The notes: generated by a model not told the origin, from the sequence alone. Shown: positions 7,806 through 15,654, numbered from the stretch's first letter. The stretch is DNA of 64,000 nucleotides from Pseudomonas tumuqii (GCF_013184545.1 NZ_JAAOJA010000007.1:62001-126000); one strand, 5' to 3'. Made by a program: numbers and translations.

Positions 7806-7834
7806 CACCTGTAAAGCGAGAATCTTTACAGGTG
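7806..7834. promoter_or_regulatory. Enhancer-like inverted repeat (possible AcoR-type binding site)
   Basis: A perfect 11-bp dyad, CACCTGTAAAG (7806-7816) and CTTTACAGGTG (7824-7834), is separated by 7 bases. Another CTGTAAGCG half-site follows at about 7843. It lies about 85-110 bp upstream of the sigma-54-like promoter, the usual place for an enhancer-binding protein. It is not followed by a T tract, so a terminator is less likely. The remainder of 7602-7973 holds no gene. Confidence 0.55.
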
Positions 7835-7973
7835 TAAAACATCTGTAAGCGGGATTGCCAGCCTTGGGGTGTGCGACGCAGGCACGCGAGTTTGTTCGGG
7901 CCGGGTCTGGGGCGACTGCTGCGGAAAACGGCACATAGCCGTTCGTGATCGATTTAGCAGGGGAGCGCGCCGC

Positions 7974-8468
7974 TCACTCCACCCGCTGTTCGCCGGTAAA
8001 GCTCAGGGTCACCTTGCAGCGCCGGCAGAAGTAGCGGCGGCCTTTGCCGACCAGGGCATGGCGTTGGGCGGAGAAGGGGAACTCGCCCTGGGGGCAGCTG
8101 CAGCGGTAGATGAAGCGGCTGACCTTGCGGCGCTTGACGTCGTAGCTATGGCAGCGGTTTGGTGGCAGCTCATAGACGCCGCGCATGATCAGTTGCCATT
8201 CCTCACCGTGAGGCTGGATCTTCAAGCCAAACAACTGATGGGCGATCAGGTGCGCCACTTCGTGGGCTACCGTCTGCCTGAGGAAATCTTCGCGGTTGTC
8301 CCGGTACAGCTGCGGGTTGAAGCGCAGCTTGTTCTCCGTCAGGTGTGCCACTCCGGCCTTTTGTCCACGCAGTTTGAAACTCACCTCGGCACGGACGAAG
8401 CGCTGCTTGAAAAAGGCCTCGGCCTGCTGGTAGCAGGTTTCGACACGGGCGTGGATGTGTTCGGGCAT
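7974..8468 (-). CDS. sprT: SprT-family zinc metalloprotease-like protein
   Basis: A 164-residue protein, the length of E. coli SprT. The zinc-protease motif HEVAH is at residues 69-73 within RQTVAHEVAHLIAHQLFG. The C-terminal part has a Cys-rich zinc-ribbon-like segment (YRCSCP ... RRYFCRRCK) typical of SprT/SprT-like domains. The family relates to the DNA-protein crosslink protease Spartan, but the bacterial role is not settled. It stands alone on the minus strand, separated from the upstream YIP1 gene by that gene's terminator. Confidence 0.88.
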   Translation of the reverse strand: MPEHIHARVETCYQQAEAFFKQRFVRAEVSFKLRGQKAGVAHLTENKLRFNPQLYRDNREDFLRQTVAHEVAHLIAHQLFGLKIQPHGEEWQLIMRGVYELPPNRCHSYDVKRRKVSRFIYRCSCPQGEFPFSAQRHALVGKGRRYFCRRCKVTLSFTGEQRVE

Positions 8469-8527
8469 GGGCGCAACCTGAGGACGACGGCGCGATTATG
8501 CCTAAGCCGAACCGGTACGGCAGCCCT

Positions 8528-8561
8528 AAAACGACGAAACCACCGCAAGGTGGTTTCGTCG
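8528..8561 (-). terminator. Rho-independent terminator of the YIP1-family gene
   Basis: A perfect 13-bp stem, CGACGAAACCACC (8532-8544) with GGTGGTTTCGTCG (8549-8561), closes a 4-base loop. Read on the minus strand it is followed by TTTTAG. It lies 19 bases past the stop of the gene at 8580-9179. Confidence 0.85.
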
Positions 8562-8579
8562 AGTCTTTGTAGTCATGCC

Positions 8580-9179
8580 TTAGCTGGTATAGACCGGGCC
8601 TACCCCAAGCCCCCAGAGAATCACCGAGCTGGCGATCATCGCCACCAGTACCACCAAGCCGACCGCGAGTACCGAGCTGGAGAACATGAAGCCCTCGTCG
8701 TCGGGAATATTCATGAAGGTTGGTATGCCCACATAGAGCAGGTAGACGGTGTAACAGATGGCCAGTGTTCCCACCACCATGGCCAGCCACATATTTGGAT
8801 AGAGTGCCGCCAGGCCGCCAATGAACAGGGGCGTCGCGGTGTAGGCGGCGAACACGATGCACTGGGTCAGGTTGGGGCTGGCGTCGTAGGTACGTGCCAT
8901 CCAGTGAATGAAGGCGCCCATCACCGCAACACCGGCAAGCATAGCCAGGTAGGTCATGATGGTCATTTGCAATGCGCTGGCTTCGGTCAGCATCACCGGT
9001 GTCCGATCACCGATGGACCAACCAACCTGGGTGGTGCCGATAAAGGCCGAGATCGCCGGAATCGCCGCGAGCACCAGTACGTGGGTGAGATACATGTGGC
9101 TGATGGTTTCTTCTTCGCCACGAATTTCCTGCCATTCCTGATCGGGATGGGTGAAGAGCCCCCAAACGTGATGGATCAT
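8580..9179 (-). CDS. YIP1-family inner-membrane protein
   Basis: A 199-residue protein starting MIHHVWGLFTHPDQEW, a typical beginning for bacterial YIP1 proteins of Pseudomonas. About five membrane segments can be seen (around THVLVLAAIPAISAFIG, YLAMLAGVAVMGAFIHW, FAAYTATPLFIGGLAAL, WLAMVVGTLAICYTVYLLYV, SSVLAVGLVVLVAMIASSV). The ATG at 9179 is preferred over a GTG three codons earlier because AGGAGG lies 8 bases before the ATG but abuts the GTG. The function of the bacterial family is unknown. It is monocistronic, with its own terminator. Confidence 0.85.
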   Translation of the reverse strand: MIHHVWGLFTHPDQEWQEIRGEEETISHMYLTHVLVLAAIPAISAFIGTTQVGWSIGDRTPVMLTEASALQMTIMTYLAMLAGVAVMGAFIHWMARTYDASPNLTQCIVFAAYTATPLFIGGLAALYPNMWLAMVVGTLAICYTVYLLYVGIPTFMNIPDDEGFMFSSSVLAVGLVVLVAMIASSVILWGLGVGPVYTS

Positions 9180-9345
9180 GCCAGACACCTCCTCTTGTTA
9201 TGCGATCGCCCCCCAGCGAAGTGCCCGGCGCGCGTATGCAGCGCCACCGGGTACTGGGCCGAACCTATGCGACCGTATGTCGCAGTATAGGCAGAGGCTT
9301 GAGAGAGTGAGGGGGCTCGACTTAGAGCAAATTAGTCTCTGAAGG

Positions 9346-9942
9346 CTAGCTGTAATAGCGTTCCAGAATTTCCATGGCTTTGTTGATCGACTGCAGACGC
9401 GCAGTGCTGCCGCCTCGATCCGGGTGATGCAGGCTGACCAGTTGCCGGTAGCGATGCTTGATCAGCCCGATATTGAGCACTTGCTGGCTGTCATTCAGCT
9501 CGAACAGTTCCAGGGCTGCACGCTTTTCCTCGCCGCCTTGCATGCGTGTCCAGAAACTGGCCAGCAGCTCTTCCACATCCTGTTCGTCGGTGTCACTCAG
9601 CTGGTTGAGGTCCAGGTAATAGTCGCGCAACGGGTCATGCTCGCTCAGTTCGGCGCTGCCGGCCTGGTAGGGCAGCAGCTGGATGTGCAGCGGGCTGATC
9701 TGGACAAAGCCGAGTCGTTCGCCCCATAAGCGCTCGCGCAGCCGGTACAGGGCGTTGAATACCAGGAAGTGGGTGCGAAACAGCACCAGTTTGTCGGTCA
9801 ATGGCAGGTGGGGAATGTGCGTGCAGTGGCGATCTTTCAGCTGTTGGATCAACTGGTATTCGCCAATCCCGGCAGGGGCAGCCTGCAGCAACTGGTGCAT
9901 TTGATCTGCCAGATCGGCAGAGGGATCAAGTTCGACGTTCAT
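9346..9942 (-). CDS. DnaJ-related protein with C-terminal J domain
   Basis: A 198-residue protein. The first two thirds match the DNAJ-related N-terminal region found in gammaproteobacteria (LLQAAPAGIGEYQLIQQLK, FRTHFLVFNALYRLRERLW). The C-terminus is a J domain with the HPD tripeptide at residues 173-175 (LHHPDRGGSTARLQSINKA), which stimulates DnaK-type ATPases. The ATG at 9942 is chosen; a GTG one codon earlier is possible. It is divergent from ttcA, with about 95 bases between them holding both promoters. Client or partner unknown. Confidence 0.87.
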   Translation of the reverse strand: MNVELDPSADLADQMHQLLQAAPAGIGEYQLIQQLKDRHCTHIPHLPLTDKLVLFRTHFLVFNALYRLRERLWGERLGFVQISPLHIQLLPYQAGSAELSEHDPLRDYYLDLNQLSDTDEQDVEELLASFWTRMQGGEEKRAALELFELNDSQQVLNIGLIKHRYRQLVSLHHPDRGGSTARLQSINKAMEILERYYS

Positions 9943-10039
9943 CACCCGAGCCTAGCATTTCAGCATGATTGGGGTAGGGCGCGTCGCGCTTTCTGGGTAA
10001 AATGCCGCACTTTAGTAAGCCTCCGGATTCCAGCGCACC

Positions 10040-10864
10040 ATGGGTAGCCTCTCGGTCAATCAGAACAAACTGCAAAAACGCCTGCGCCGTCAGGCCGGCG
10101 AAGCCATTGCCGACTTCAACATGATCGAGGATGGCGACAAGGTCATGGTTTGCCTGTCCGGGGGAAAAGACAGCTACACCATGCTCGATGTGCTGCTGCA
10201 TATGCAGAAGGTCGCGCCGATCAAGTTCGAGATAGTCGCGGTAAATATGGACCAGAAACAGCCGGGCTTTCCCGAACATGTGTTGCCGGCCTACCTGGAA
10301 TCCATCGGTGTGCCTTACCACATCGTCGAAAAAGACACCTATTCGGTGGTCAAGGAGATGATTCCGGAAGGCAAGACCACCTGTTCGCTGTGTTCCCGCC
10401 TGCGCCGCGGCACCCTTTACACCTTCGCCGACGAAATCGGCGCGACCAAGATGGCTCTGGGGCATCATCGCGACGACATCCTGGAAACCTTCTTCCTCAA
10501 CATGTTCTACGGCGGCACGCTCAAGGCCATGCCGCCCAAGCTGCGCGCCGACGACGGGCGCAACGTGGTGATCCGCCCGCTGGCCTACTGCAACGAGGCG
10601 GATATCGAGGCCTACAGCCGGCTCAAGCAGTTCCCGATCATTCCGTGCAACCTCTGCGGCTCCCAGGAAAACCTGCAGCGCCAGGTGGTCAAGGAGATGC
10701 TCCAGGACTGGGAGCGCAAGTCGCCGGGGCGCATCGAGATCATGTTCCGCGCGTTGCAGAACGTGGTGCCTTCGCAGCTGGCCGATCGCAACCTGTTCGA
10801 CTTCAAGAACCTGAAAATCGACGAAAATGCCACATCGCGCTTCGTCAATGTGATGAACCTCTGA
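10040..10864 (+). CDS. ttcA: tRNA 2-thiocytidine(32) synthetase TtcA
   Basis: A 274-residue cytoplasmic enzyme that thiolates C32 of certain tRNAs using ATP and an iron-sulfur cluster. The PP-loop SGGKDS is at residues 40-45; the Fe-S pair is Cys115 and Cys118 in [10 protein letters not shown], with a further CNLC (203-206) near the C-terminus. [10 protein letters not shown] is the conserved motif that contacts ATP/tRNA. Length and motifs are canonical. It is followed by REP hairpins and a gene 170 bases away, so it is probably monocistronic. Confidence 0.96.
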   Translation: MGSLSVNQNKLQKRLRRQAGEAIADFNMIEDGDKVMVCLSGGKDSYTMLDVLLHMQKVAPIKFEIVAVNMDQKQPGFPEHVLPAYLESIGVPYHIVEKDTYSVVKEMIPEGKTTCSLCSRLRRGTLYTFADEIGATKMALGHHRDDILETFFLNMFYGGTLKAMPPKLRADDGRNVVIRPLAYCNEADIEAYSRLKQFPIIPCNLCGSQENLQRQVVKEMLQDWERKSPGRIEIMFRALQNVVPSQLADRNLFDFKNLKIDENATSRFVNVMNL

Positions 10865-10879
10865 TCGCCTGACCTGAAA

Positions 10880-10929
10880 CCCGGATGCAATCCGGGGGCG
10901 ATTTAGAGAGTTCCCGGATTTCATCCGGG
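10880..10929. repeat. Pair of REP hairpins
   Basis: Two small palindromes of the CCCGGATxxxATCCGGG type lie at 10880-10896 and 10913-10929, followed by a GTAGGCGCGGCCTTGGCCGCGA motif at about 10949. Similar units recur at 14628, 19745 and 35220. They probably act as transcript ends or mRNA stabilisers. Confidence 0.75.
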
Positions 10930-11034
10930 CTACAAGATCTCGCCTCCTGTAGGCGCGGCCTTGGCCGCGATGGTTGCTCCCGCGCTCCAGCGTGGGCACG
11001 AATTGATCTGCGAAAGATTCCGTAAGGACAGCCC

Positions 11035-11706
11035 ATGCGCGACTACAAATGGCTCCATGAGTATTGCCTGAATCGCTTTGGCTCGGCCGCCGCCCTCGAG
11101 GCGCGCTTGCCGCAGCCGCGCAGCGATGCCGAGCTGCGCGCGCTGGGCGATGACCGTTATCTCTCCACCATCAGCCTGCGCATTTTCCGTGCAGGCCTCA
11201 AGCACAGCCTGGTCGATGCCAAATGGCCGGTTTTCGAGCAGCTGTTCTTCGGCTTCGATCCGGAAAAAGTCGTGCTGATGGGCGCCGAACACCTGGAAAA
11301 CCTGATGCAGGATGCGCGCATCATCCGCCATCTGGGCAAGCTCAAGAGCGTGCCGCGCAATGCCCAGTTCGTGCTGGATGTGCGCAGGGAGAAGGGCAGT
11401 TTCGGTGCATTGATCGCCGACTGGCCGGTGACCGATATCGTCGGCCTGTGGCACTACCTGGCCAAGCACGGCAGCCAGCTGGGCGGTTTGTCTGCGCCGC
11501 GTTTCCTGCGCATGGTCGGCAAGGACACCTTCATTCCCTCCGATGACATGGTGGCCGCACTCAAGGCGCAGCACATCATCGACAAGGCACCGACCAGCCT
11601 GAAAGACCGCGCCGCGGTGCAGGCGGCGTTCAACCAGTGGCACGCGCAGAGCGGTCGTCCGCTGTGCCAGTTGTCGATGATGCTGGCGTATACGGTCAAT
11701 CATTGA
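11035..11706 (+). CDS. DNA-3-methyladenine glycosylase I (Tag)-like protein
   Basis: A 223-residue protein of the helix-hairpin-helix Tag family. YLSTISLRIFRAGLKHSLVDAKWPVFEQLFFGFDPEKV corresponds to the conserved region of Tag (written in two parts: residues about 40-60 and 61-78), and a later segment (residues about 85-105) corresponds to the Tag region around ARIIRHLGKLKSV. Tag excises 3-methyladenine from alkylated DNA. Unlike E. coli Tag there is no Cys near the extreme N-terminus in an R-C-x-W context, and the C-terminal His/Cys zinc pair is not evident, so the zinc snap may be missing and activity is uncertain. The ATG at 11035 has AAGGA 7 bases upstream. Confidence 0.75.
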   Translation: MRDYKWLHEYCLNRFGSAAALEARLPQPRSDAELRALGDDRYLSTISLRIFRAGLKHSLVDAKWPVFEQLFFGFDPEKVVLMGAEHLENLMQDARIIRHLGKLKSVPRNAQFVLDVRREKGSFGALIADWPVTDIVGLWHYLAKHGSQLGGLSAPRFLRMVGKDTFIPSDDMVAALKAQHIIDKAPTSLKDRAAVQAAFNQWHAQSGRPLCQLSMMLAYTVNH

Positions 11707-11719
11707 GGTCATCGCCTTG

Positions 11720-11776
11720 GTAGGAGCGGGCCATGCCCGCGAAACTGAAAGCATCGCGGGCATGGCCCGCTCCTAC
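11720..11776. repeat. Inverted repeat of the GTAGGAGCGGGCCATGCCCGCGA type
   Basis: The 23-base arms 11720-11742 and 11754-11776 are perfect reverse complements around an 11-base centre; each arm also contains its own GCGGGCCATGCCCGC palindrome. This is a paired REP-type unit common between Pseudomonas genes. It could terminate the glycosylase transcript. Confidence 0.8.
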
Positions 11777-11820
11777 GAGGCTTCTCGACTGAGCTACTCG
11801 GTGTTGCAAGGAGGTGTCCA

Positions 11821-12600
11821 ATGGATGATGCAATTCGTACCGTCGCCCAGGCCATTGCCGCGGCCGAACGCATCCTGATCATCACCGGCGCCGGCCTGTC
11901 CGCCGACTCCGGCTTGCCGACCTACCGGGGTATTGGCGGCCTGTACAACGGCCAGACCGCCGAAGGCCTGCCGATCGAGGCGGCGCTTTCCGGTTCCATG
12001 CTGCAGCGCGACCCGGCGCTGTGCTGGAAGTACCTGGCCGAGCTGGGCAAGGCCTGTCTCGGCGCCCAGGCCAATGCCGGGCATTACGCCATCGCCGAGC
12101 TGCAGCGTTTGAAACCCCAGTGCTGGGTGTTGACCCAGAATATCGACGGCTATCACCGCGCCGCCGGCAGCCCGCCTGAGCGCCTGATCGAGATCCATGG
12201 CGAACTGGCGCCGCTGTATTGCCAATCCTGCGGCGCCATCGATGCGCAACTGGCCGAGCACCTGAGTCGGCCGCTACCGCCCAAGTGCCGGCAGTGCGGC
12301 GGCATCCTGCGCCCACCGGTGGTGCTGTTCGAGGAAATGCTGCCGGAACGGGCGATCGACAGCCTTTATACGCAAGTGGGTAAAGGCTTCGAGGTGGTCA
12401 TCAGCATAGGCACCAGCGCCAGCTTCCCCTATATCGTCGAACCGCTGCTACGCACCCGCCAGGCGGGTGGGTTCACCGCCGAGATCAATCCCGCCCGCGG
12501 TGACCTGAGCGATGTCGTCGATGTGCATGTGCAGGGGCGGGCCTTAGATGTTTTGCCGGGTCTACTGAGTCACATCAAGAGCCATAGAATTTGCAAATGA
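11821..12600 (+). CDS. Sir2-family NAD-dependent protein deacylase (sirtuin)
   Basis: A 259-residue sirtuin. The NAD site GAGLSADSGLPTYRG begins at residue 23, TQNIDGYH is at 105-112, the catalytic base is His126 (EIHGEL), and the zinc is held by Cys134, Cys137, Cys156 and Cys159. It would remove acetyl or longer acyl groups from lysines with NAD in the cytoplasm. AAGGAGG lies 6 bases upstream of the start. It is distinct from the CobB-named cobyrinate synthase later in this window. Its neighbours give no hint of a specific substrate. Confidence 0.93.
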   Translation: MDDAIRTVAQAIAAAERILIITGAGLSADSGLPTYRGIGGLYNGQTAEGLPIEAALSGSMLQRDPALCWKYLAELGKACLGAQANAGHYAIAELQRLKPQCWVLTQNIDGYHRAAGSPPERLIEIHGELAPLYCQSCGAIDAQLAEHLSRPLPPKCRQCGGILRPPVVLFEEMLPERAIDSLYTQVGKGFEVVISIGTSASFPYIVEPLLRTRQAGGFTAEINPARGDLSDVVDVHVQGRALDVLPGLLSHIKSHRICK

Positions 12601-12652
12601 GGAGCGTAGAAGGCATAGTCGCGCCCTTGTGAAACTACGACACGTTGTGCCC

Positions 12653-13267
12653 ATGTTCAAAAACTTCGCACCGCTCGTGCCTCTCGCACTCACTCTGGTT
12701 CTGGCCGCTTGTGCCAGTCATGCGCCGCAAACCCCGGCGACCACTGCAGTGGCGAAGGCCAAGACAGCCGCGCATGCGGTTCTTCTTGACGAAAGCGCAG
12801 CCGAAGCGGACATCGATTTTGCCGGCGACAAATCCTACCAACTTCCCCAGTTGGCCGACAGCATCCTGTCCCATGGCCTGTCGCTGGTTGGCACCCGTTA
12901 CCGCTACGGCGGCAGCACGGTAAAGTCGGGATTCGATTGCAGCGGCTTCATCGGTTACCTGTTCAAGGAAGAACTCGGCATGCAACTGCCGCGTTCGACC
13001 CGCGAAATGATCAATATCGATGCGCCTCTGGTCGAGCGTGGAGCGCTGGAACCGGGCGATCTGCTGTTCTTCAGCACCAACGGTCGTGGCCGTGTCAGCC
13101 ACGCCGGGATTTATCTGGGTGACGATCAGTTCATCCATTCCTCCAGCAGCCGTAGCGGTGGTGTGCGGGTCGATAGCCTGGAAGACCGCTATTGGAATCG
13201 CACCTTTATCGAGGCCAAACGGGCACTGGCCCTGGCGTCGACCGATCAGCTCGCCCGCCATCCCTGA
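12653..13267 (+). CDS. NlpC/P60-family lipoprotein endopeptidase (first of two)
   Basis: A 204-residue lipoprotein. The signal MFKNFAPLVPLALTLVLAAC ends in the lipobox LAAC; the mature part holds the NlpC/P60 domain with the catalytic Cys in YRYGGSTVKSGFDCSGF and the catalytic His in GRVSHAGIYLGDD. These enzymes cleave peptide bonds of peptidoglycan stems (gamma-D-Glu-DAP). The ATG at 12653 gives the best signal peptide; a GTG at 12629 would add eight residues. A close homologue follows 140 bases later, so the pair arose by tandem duplication. Confidence 0.9.
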   Translation: MFKNFAPLVPLALTLVLAACASHAPQTPATTAVAKAKTAAHAVLLDESAAEADIDFAGDKSYQLPQLADSILSHGLSLVGTRYRYGGSTVKSGFDCSGFIGYLFKEELGMQLPRSTREMINIDAPLVERGALEPGDLLFFSTNGRGRVSHAGIYLGDDQFIHSSSSRSGGVRVDSLEDRYWNRTFIEAKRALALASTDQLARHP

Positions 13268-13280
13268 TTGTCCGGCGCAG

Positions 13281-13340
13281 CGAACACCCGACGCAGCCAC
13301 AGAACACCCGACGCAGCCACAGAACACCCGGCGCAGCCAC
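13281..13340 (+). repeat. Three 20-bp direct repeats
   Basis: The unit AGAACACCCGACGCAGCCAC occurs three times head to tail (13281-13300, 13301-13320, 13321-13340), with one change in the first position of unit 1 and one in unit 3. It lies between the two NlpC/P60 genes, just after the first stop codon. Confidence 0.9.
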
Positions 13341-13406
13341 AATAGTTGCGTGGTTTCTCCCGAGTAGGCAGAGTAGAGCGCATTCAGGCTCTGGATCGCT
13401 TCGCTG

Positions 13407-13925
13407 ATGAATGTCACGACCCCTGTTGCCCTGCTCCTGCTTGCCGCGCTGCTGACTGGCTGCGCTGGCCGACCTCCTGCTCCACAGTCAATCGTTCAGG
13501 TGCCCGCCGCCAGCTTCCACAGTGGTGCCGAGGACGTACTGTTTCGCGCCCTCGGGCTGGTTGGTACGCCCTATCGCTACGGCGGCAATACCCCGGCGGG
13601 CGGTTTCGACTGCAGCGGGCTGATCGGCTACGTCTACCGTGACGCGGCTGGCGTGCGCCTGCCGCGCTCGACCCGTGAGCTGATCAGCATGCGGGCGCCA
13701 GCCGTTGGCCGTAATGCGCTGCAAAGCGGTGATCTGGTGTTCTTTGCCACCAACGGCGGCAACCAGGTCAGCCACGCCGGTATCTATGTCGGTGACGGGC
13801 GCTTCGTGCATGCCCCCTCCAGCGGCGGCACCGTACGCCTGGACAGCCTCAGCAACAGCTACTGGCAGCGTACCTATCTGGATGCCAAGCGCGTCTTCAG
13901 CCCCGAGCTGGCCCGCAACCCCTGA
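13407..13925 (+). CDS. NlpC/P60-family lipoprotein endopeptidase (second of two)
   Basis: A 172-residue lipoprotein with signal and lipobox MNVTTPVALLLLAALLTGC. The NlpC/P60 domain shows the catalytic Cys in YRYGGNTPAGGFDCSGL and the catalytic His in NQVSHAGIYVGDG. It shares the PRSTRE and GDL(L/V)FF(S/A)TN segments with the preceding gene but lacks its roughly 30-residue spacer after the lipobox. Both are probably anchored to the outer membrane facing the periplasm, acting in cell-wall turnover. Confidence 0.9.
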   Translation: MNVTTPVALLLLAALLTGCAGRPPAPQSIVQVPAASFHSGAEDVLFRALGLVGTPYRYGGNTPAGGFDCSGLIGYVYRDAAGVRLPRSTRELISMRAPAVGRNALQSGDLVFFATNGGNQVSHAGIYVGDGRFVHAPSSGGTVRLDSLSNSYWQRTYLDAKRVFSPELARNP

Positions 13926-13959
13926 CGAGCGGATCTGCGCTAACCCATGGAGAACCCCC

Positions 13960-14622
13960 ATGACCAACCGCACCCTCACCCTCGGCGACAACCTTTACCG
14001 CTATCTGCTCGACGTCTCCCTGCGCGAAACGCCGCTGCTCAAGCGGCTGCGCGATGAGACCGCGCAACTGGCCAACGCCCAGTGGCAGATCGCCCCCGAG
14101 CAGGGCCAGTTCATGGCGCTGCTGATGCAATTGACCGGCGCCAGGCGGGTCCTCGAAGTCGGCACCTTCACCGGCTACAGCGCCCTCTGCATGGCCCAGG
14201 CCATGGGGGCAGAGGGGCGGATGATCTGCTGCGATATTCCCGGCGACTACAACGCCATCGCCGAGCGCTACTGGCGCGAAGCCGGCCTCAGCGGACGCAT
14301 CGAACAACGCCTGGCGCCGGCCCTGGAGACCCTGGCCGCGCTTGAGCGCGCAGGGCAGGCGGGCAGCTTCGACCTGATCTTCATCGACGCTGACAAGAGC
14401 AACTACCCGGCCTACCTGGAACATGCCCTGCGGCTGGTGCGCCAGGGCGGTCTGATTCTGTTCGACAACACCCTGTGGAGCGGTCGCGTGCTGGAGCAGA
14501 GTCCGGACAGCGCCGACACCCGCGCCATCCAGGCCCTCAACCTGGCCCTGAAAGACGATCAGCGCCTCGACCTGTCGCTACTGCCGCTGGGCGACGGCCT
14601 GACGCTGTGCCGCAAGCGCTGA
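13960..14622 (+). CDS. Class I SAM-dependent O-methyltransferase
   Basis: A 220-residue enzyme of the caffeoyl-CoA/catechol O-methyltransferase type. The SAM-binding motif I is VLEVGTFTGYSAL; the divalent-metal and catalytic segments are FDLIFIDADKSNYPAYLE and GGLILFDNTLWSG. A GGAG ribosome site lies before the ATG at 13960; the open frame extends upstream into the NlpC gene but without support. It follows the second NlpC/P60 gene by 34 bases and may be co-transcribed. The substrate cannot be told from sequence. Confidence 0.9.
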   Translation: MTNRTLTLGDNLYRYLLDVSLRETPLLKRLRDETAQLANAQWQIAPEQGQFMALLMQLTGARRVLEVGTFTGYSALCMAQAMGAEGRMICCDIPGDYNAIAERYWREAGLSGRIEQRLAPALETLAALERAGQAGSFDLIFIDADKSNYPAYLEHALRLVRQGGLILFDNTLWSGRVLEQSPDSADTRAIQALNLALKDDQRLDLSLLPLGDGLTLCRKR

Positions 14623-14627
14623 GCATT

Positions 14628-14693
14628 GTAGATCCGGATGCAATCCGCGGATTGGGACCCTGTCCCGCAGCTCCCGGATTGCATCCGAATTAC
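14628..14693. repeat. REP-type inverted repeat
   Basis: GTAGATCCGGATGCAATCCG at the left pairs imperfectly with CGGATTGCATCCGAATTAC at the right around a short centre. Same family as 10880 and 19745. It follows the methyltransferase stop by a few bases. Confidence 0.7.
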
Positions 14694-14781
14694 AAGAGCC
14701 TCGCATCCGCCTTGTCGTCATGTCCGAGCTGAAGGAAATGGATCAAAAAAGGCTGCATTGGCGGCCCCGAACAGTGCCCTG

Positions 14782-15123
14782 TCAGCGCAGCAAGCAGTAA
14801 TTGATCAACTGTTCTTCGATGCTCTGGCGTTGCCGCAGAATCAGTGCGACTACCACCAGTTCCGCCGGCTCGTCGTAGTGATAGAGGATGCGGTACTCAT
14901 CCAGATTCAGCTCTCGGTACTGGGTGACTCCCAGTAGGGCGGCTTGCTGGCACACAGGTGCAGCCAAAGGGTGGGTCTTGAGGCGCCGTTCCACGGTATT
15001 GATCAGCTCGACCAGCTTGACCTGTGCCTGTTCTGCTCCGTGGTAGGGCGCCAAGTGATGGACCTGCGATATCAGGCTTTCTTCGGCGGTCGTCGCGTAG
15101 GCGATCCTAATCGTCTTGCTCAT
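14782..15123 (-). CDS. RelE/ParE-family toxin of a toxin-antitoxin pair
   Basis: A 113-residue basic protein ending ... [20 protein letters not shown] then [21 protein letters not shown], the typical tail of RelE/ParE toxins (Y-R-I-x-Y-x-hydrophobic, then LI-LRQRQS). RelE members cut mRNA on the ribosome and ParE members poison gyrase; sequence alone does not decide. The gene overlaps the antitoxin gene by 17 bases and follows it, the usual antitoxin-first order. The ATG at 15123 lies within the antitoxin's last codons. Confidence 0.85.
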   Translation of the reverse strand: MSKTIRIAYATTAEESLISQVHHLAPYHGAEQAQVKLVELINTVERRLKTHPLAAPVCQQAALLGVTQYRELNLDEYRILYHYDEPAELVVVALILRQRQSIEEQLINYCLLR

Positions 15124-15394
15124 CGAGAGTGGCTCCTGCCGATCCCATGGCAGCCGGGCTGCGCTGCTGCAAGCGTTCCAGCAGGGTGTCACCCGACATC
15201 AAGCGGCCTTCGGCCCTGTCGCGCTCGGCGAAGGACAGCAGCTTGATCAGTGCCAGGGCTTCGTCCCGGCGCTTGCGTTCGGCATAGGACTCGACCACAT
15301 AGGCCGGCACGCCATTCTGGGTGATCACCATCGGTTCGCTCAGATCCAGCGAAGCGGCATGCTGCTTCAGGTAACTGATGGTCTGGACTTTCAT
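15107..15394 (-). CDS. Phd/YefM-family antitoxin
   Basis: A 95-residue protein with the Phd/YefM N-terminal DNA-binding fold ([32 protein letters not shown]). The acidic C-terminus ([11 protein letters not shown]) would wrap the toxin. It overlaps the toxin gene by 17 bases and almost certainly autoregulates the pair; a palindrome lies about 95 bases upstream. Confidence 0.87.
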   Translation of the reverse strand: MKVQTISYLKQHAASLDLSEPMVITQNGVPAYVVESYAERKRRDEALALIKLLSFAERDRAEGRLMSGDTLLERLQQRSPAAMGSAGATLDEQDD

Positions 15395-15487
15395 GATTGT
15401 CTCCTGGTGGTGAAAGGGAACCGGCCCCGGAAGGGGATGGCTGCCTTCAAGAGAGTTAAGCGCTTGGTGTGCTGCGGGCTATATATA

Positions 15488-15501
15488 GTCTGAATTCAGA
15501 C
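15488..15501. promoter_or_regulatory. 14-bp palindrome upstream of the toxin-antitoxin pair
   Basis: GTCTGAATTCAGAC is a perfect palindrome, preceded by an AT-rich ATATATA stretch, and a half copy AATTCAGAC recurs at about 15567-15575. Position suggests an operator for the Phd-type antitoxin, but no promoter elements were confirmed. Confidence 0.4.
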
Positions 15502-15581
15502 TGGTGACAACCAGGGACTGCTCAGCGCAAGGCTAGGAGCCGGTCGGACTTGCAAGAATGAACTAAATTCAGACGCATATC

Positions 15582-15647
15582 GGGCCGATAGCTCAGCTAG
15601 GAGAGCGCCGCGTTCGCAATGCGGGGCGATCCTCCTTCGGTCCACCA
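15582..15647 (+). pseudogene. tRNA-Ala(CGC) gene lacking the 5' half of the T arm
   Basis: The acceptor stem GGGCCGA pairs with TCGGTCC and is followed by ACCA. The D arm is GCTC-AGCTAGGA-GAGC, and the anticodon arm is CCGCG-TTCGCAA-TGCGG with anticodon CGC. After the anticodon stem only GGCGATCCTCCT remains before the acceptor, so the variable loop plus the 5' T-stem and part of the T-loop are reduced: 66 bases instead of 76. The position equivalent to G18 is A. A terminator follows directly. Either a decayed tRNA gene or an unusually short tRNA; decay is more likely. Confidence 0.7.
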
Positions 15648-15654
15648 GATCGGC

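Noticed and set aside
7806-7834. Intrinsic terminator for an upstream gene
   Set aside because: The stem is AT-rich and not followed by a run of T on either strand; its distance from the sigma-54-like promoter fits an enhancer better.
13281-13340. CRISPR-like array
   Set aside because: The repeats are contiguous with no spacers and no cas genes are near; it is a plain tandem repeat.
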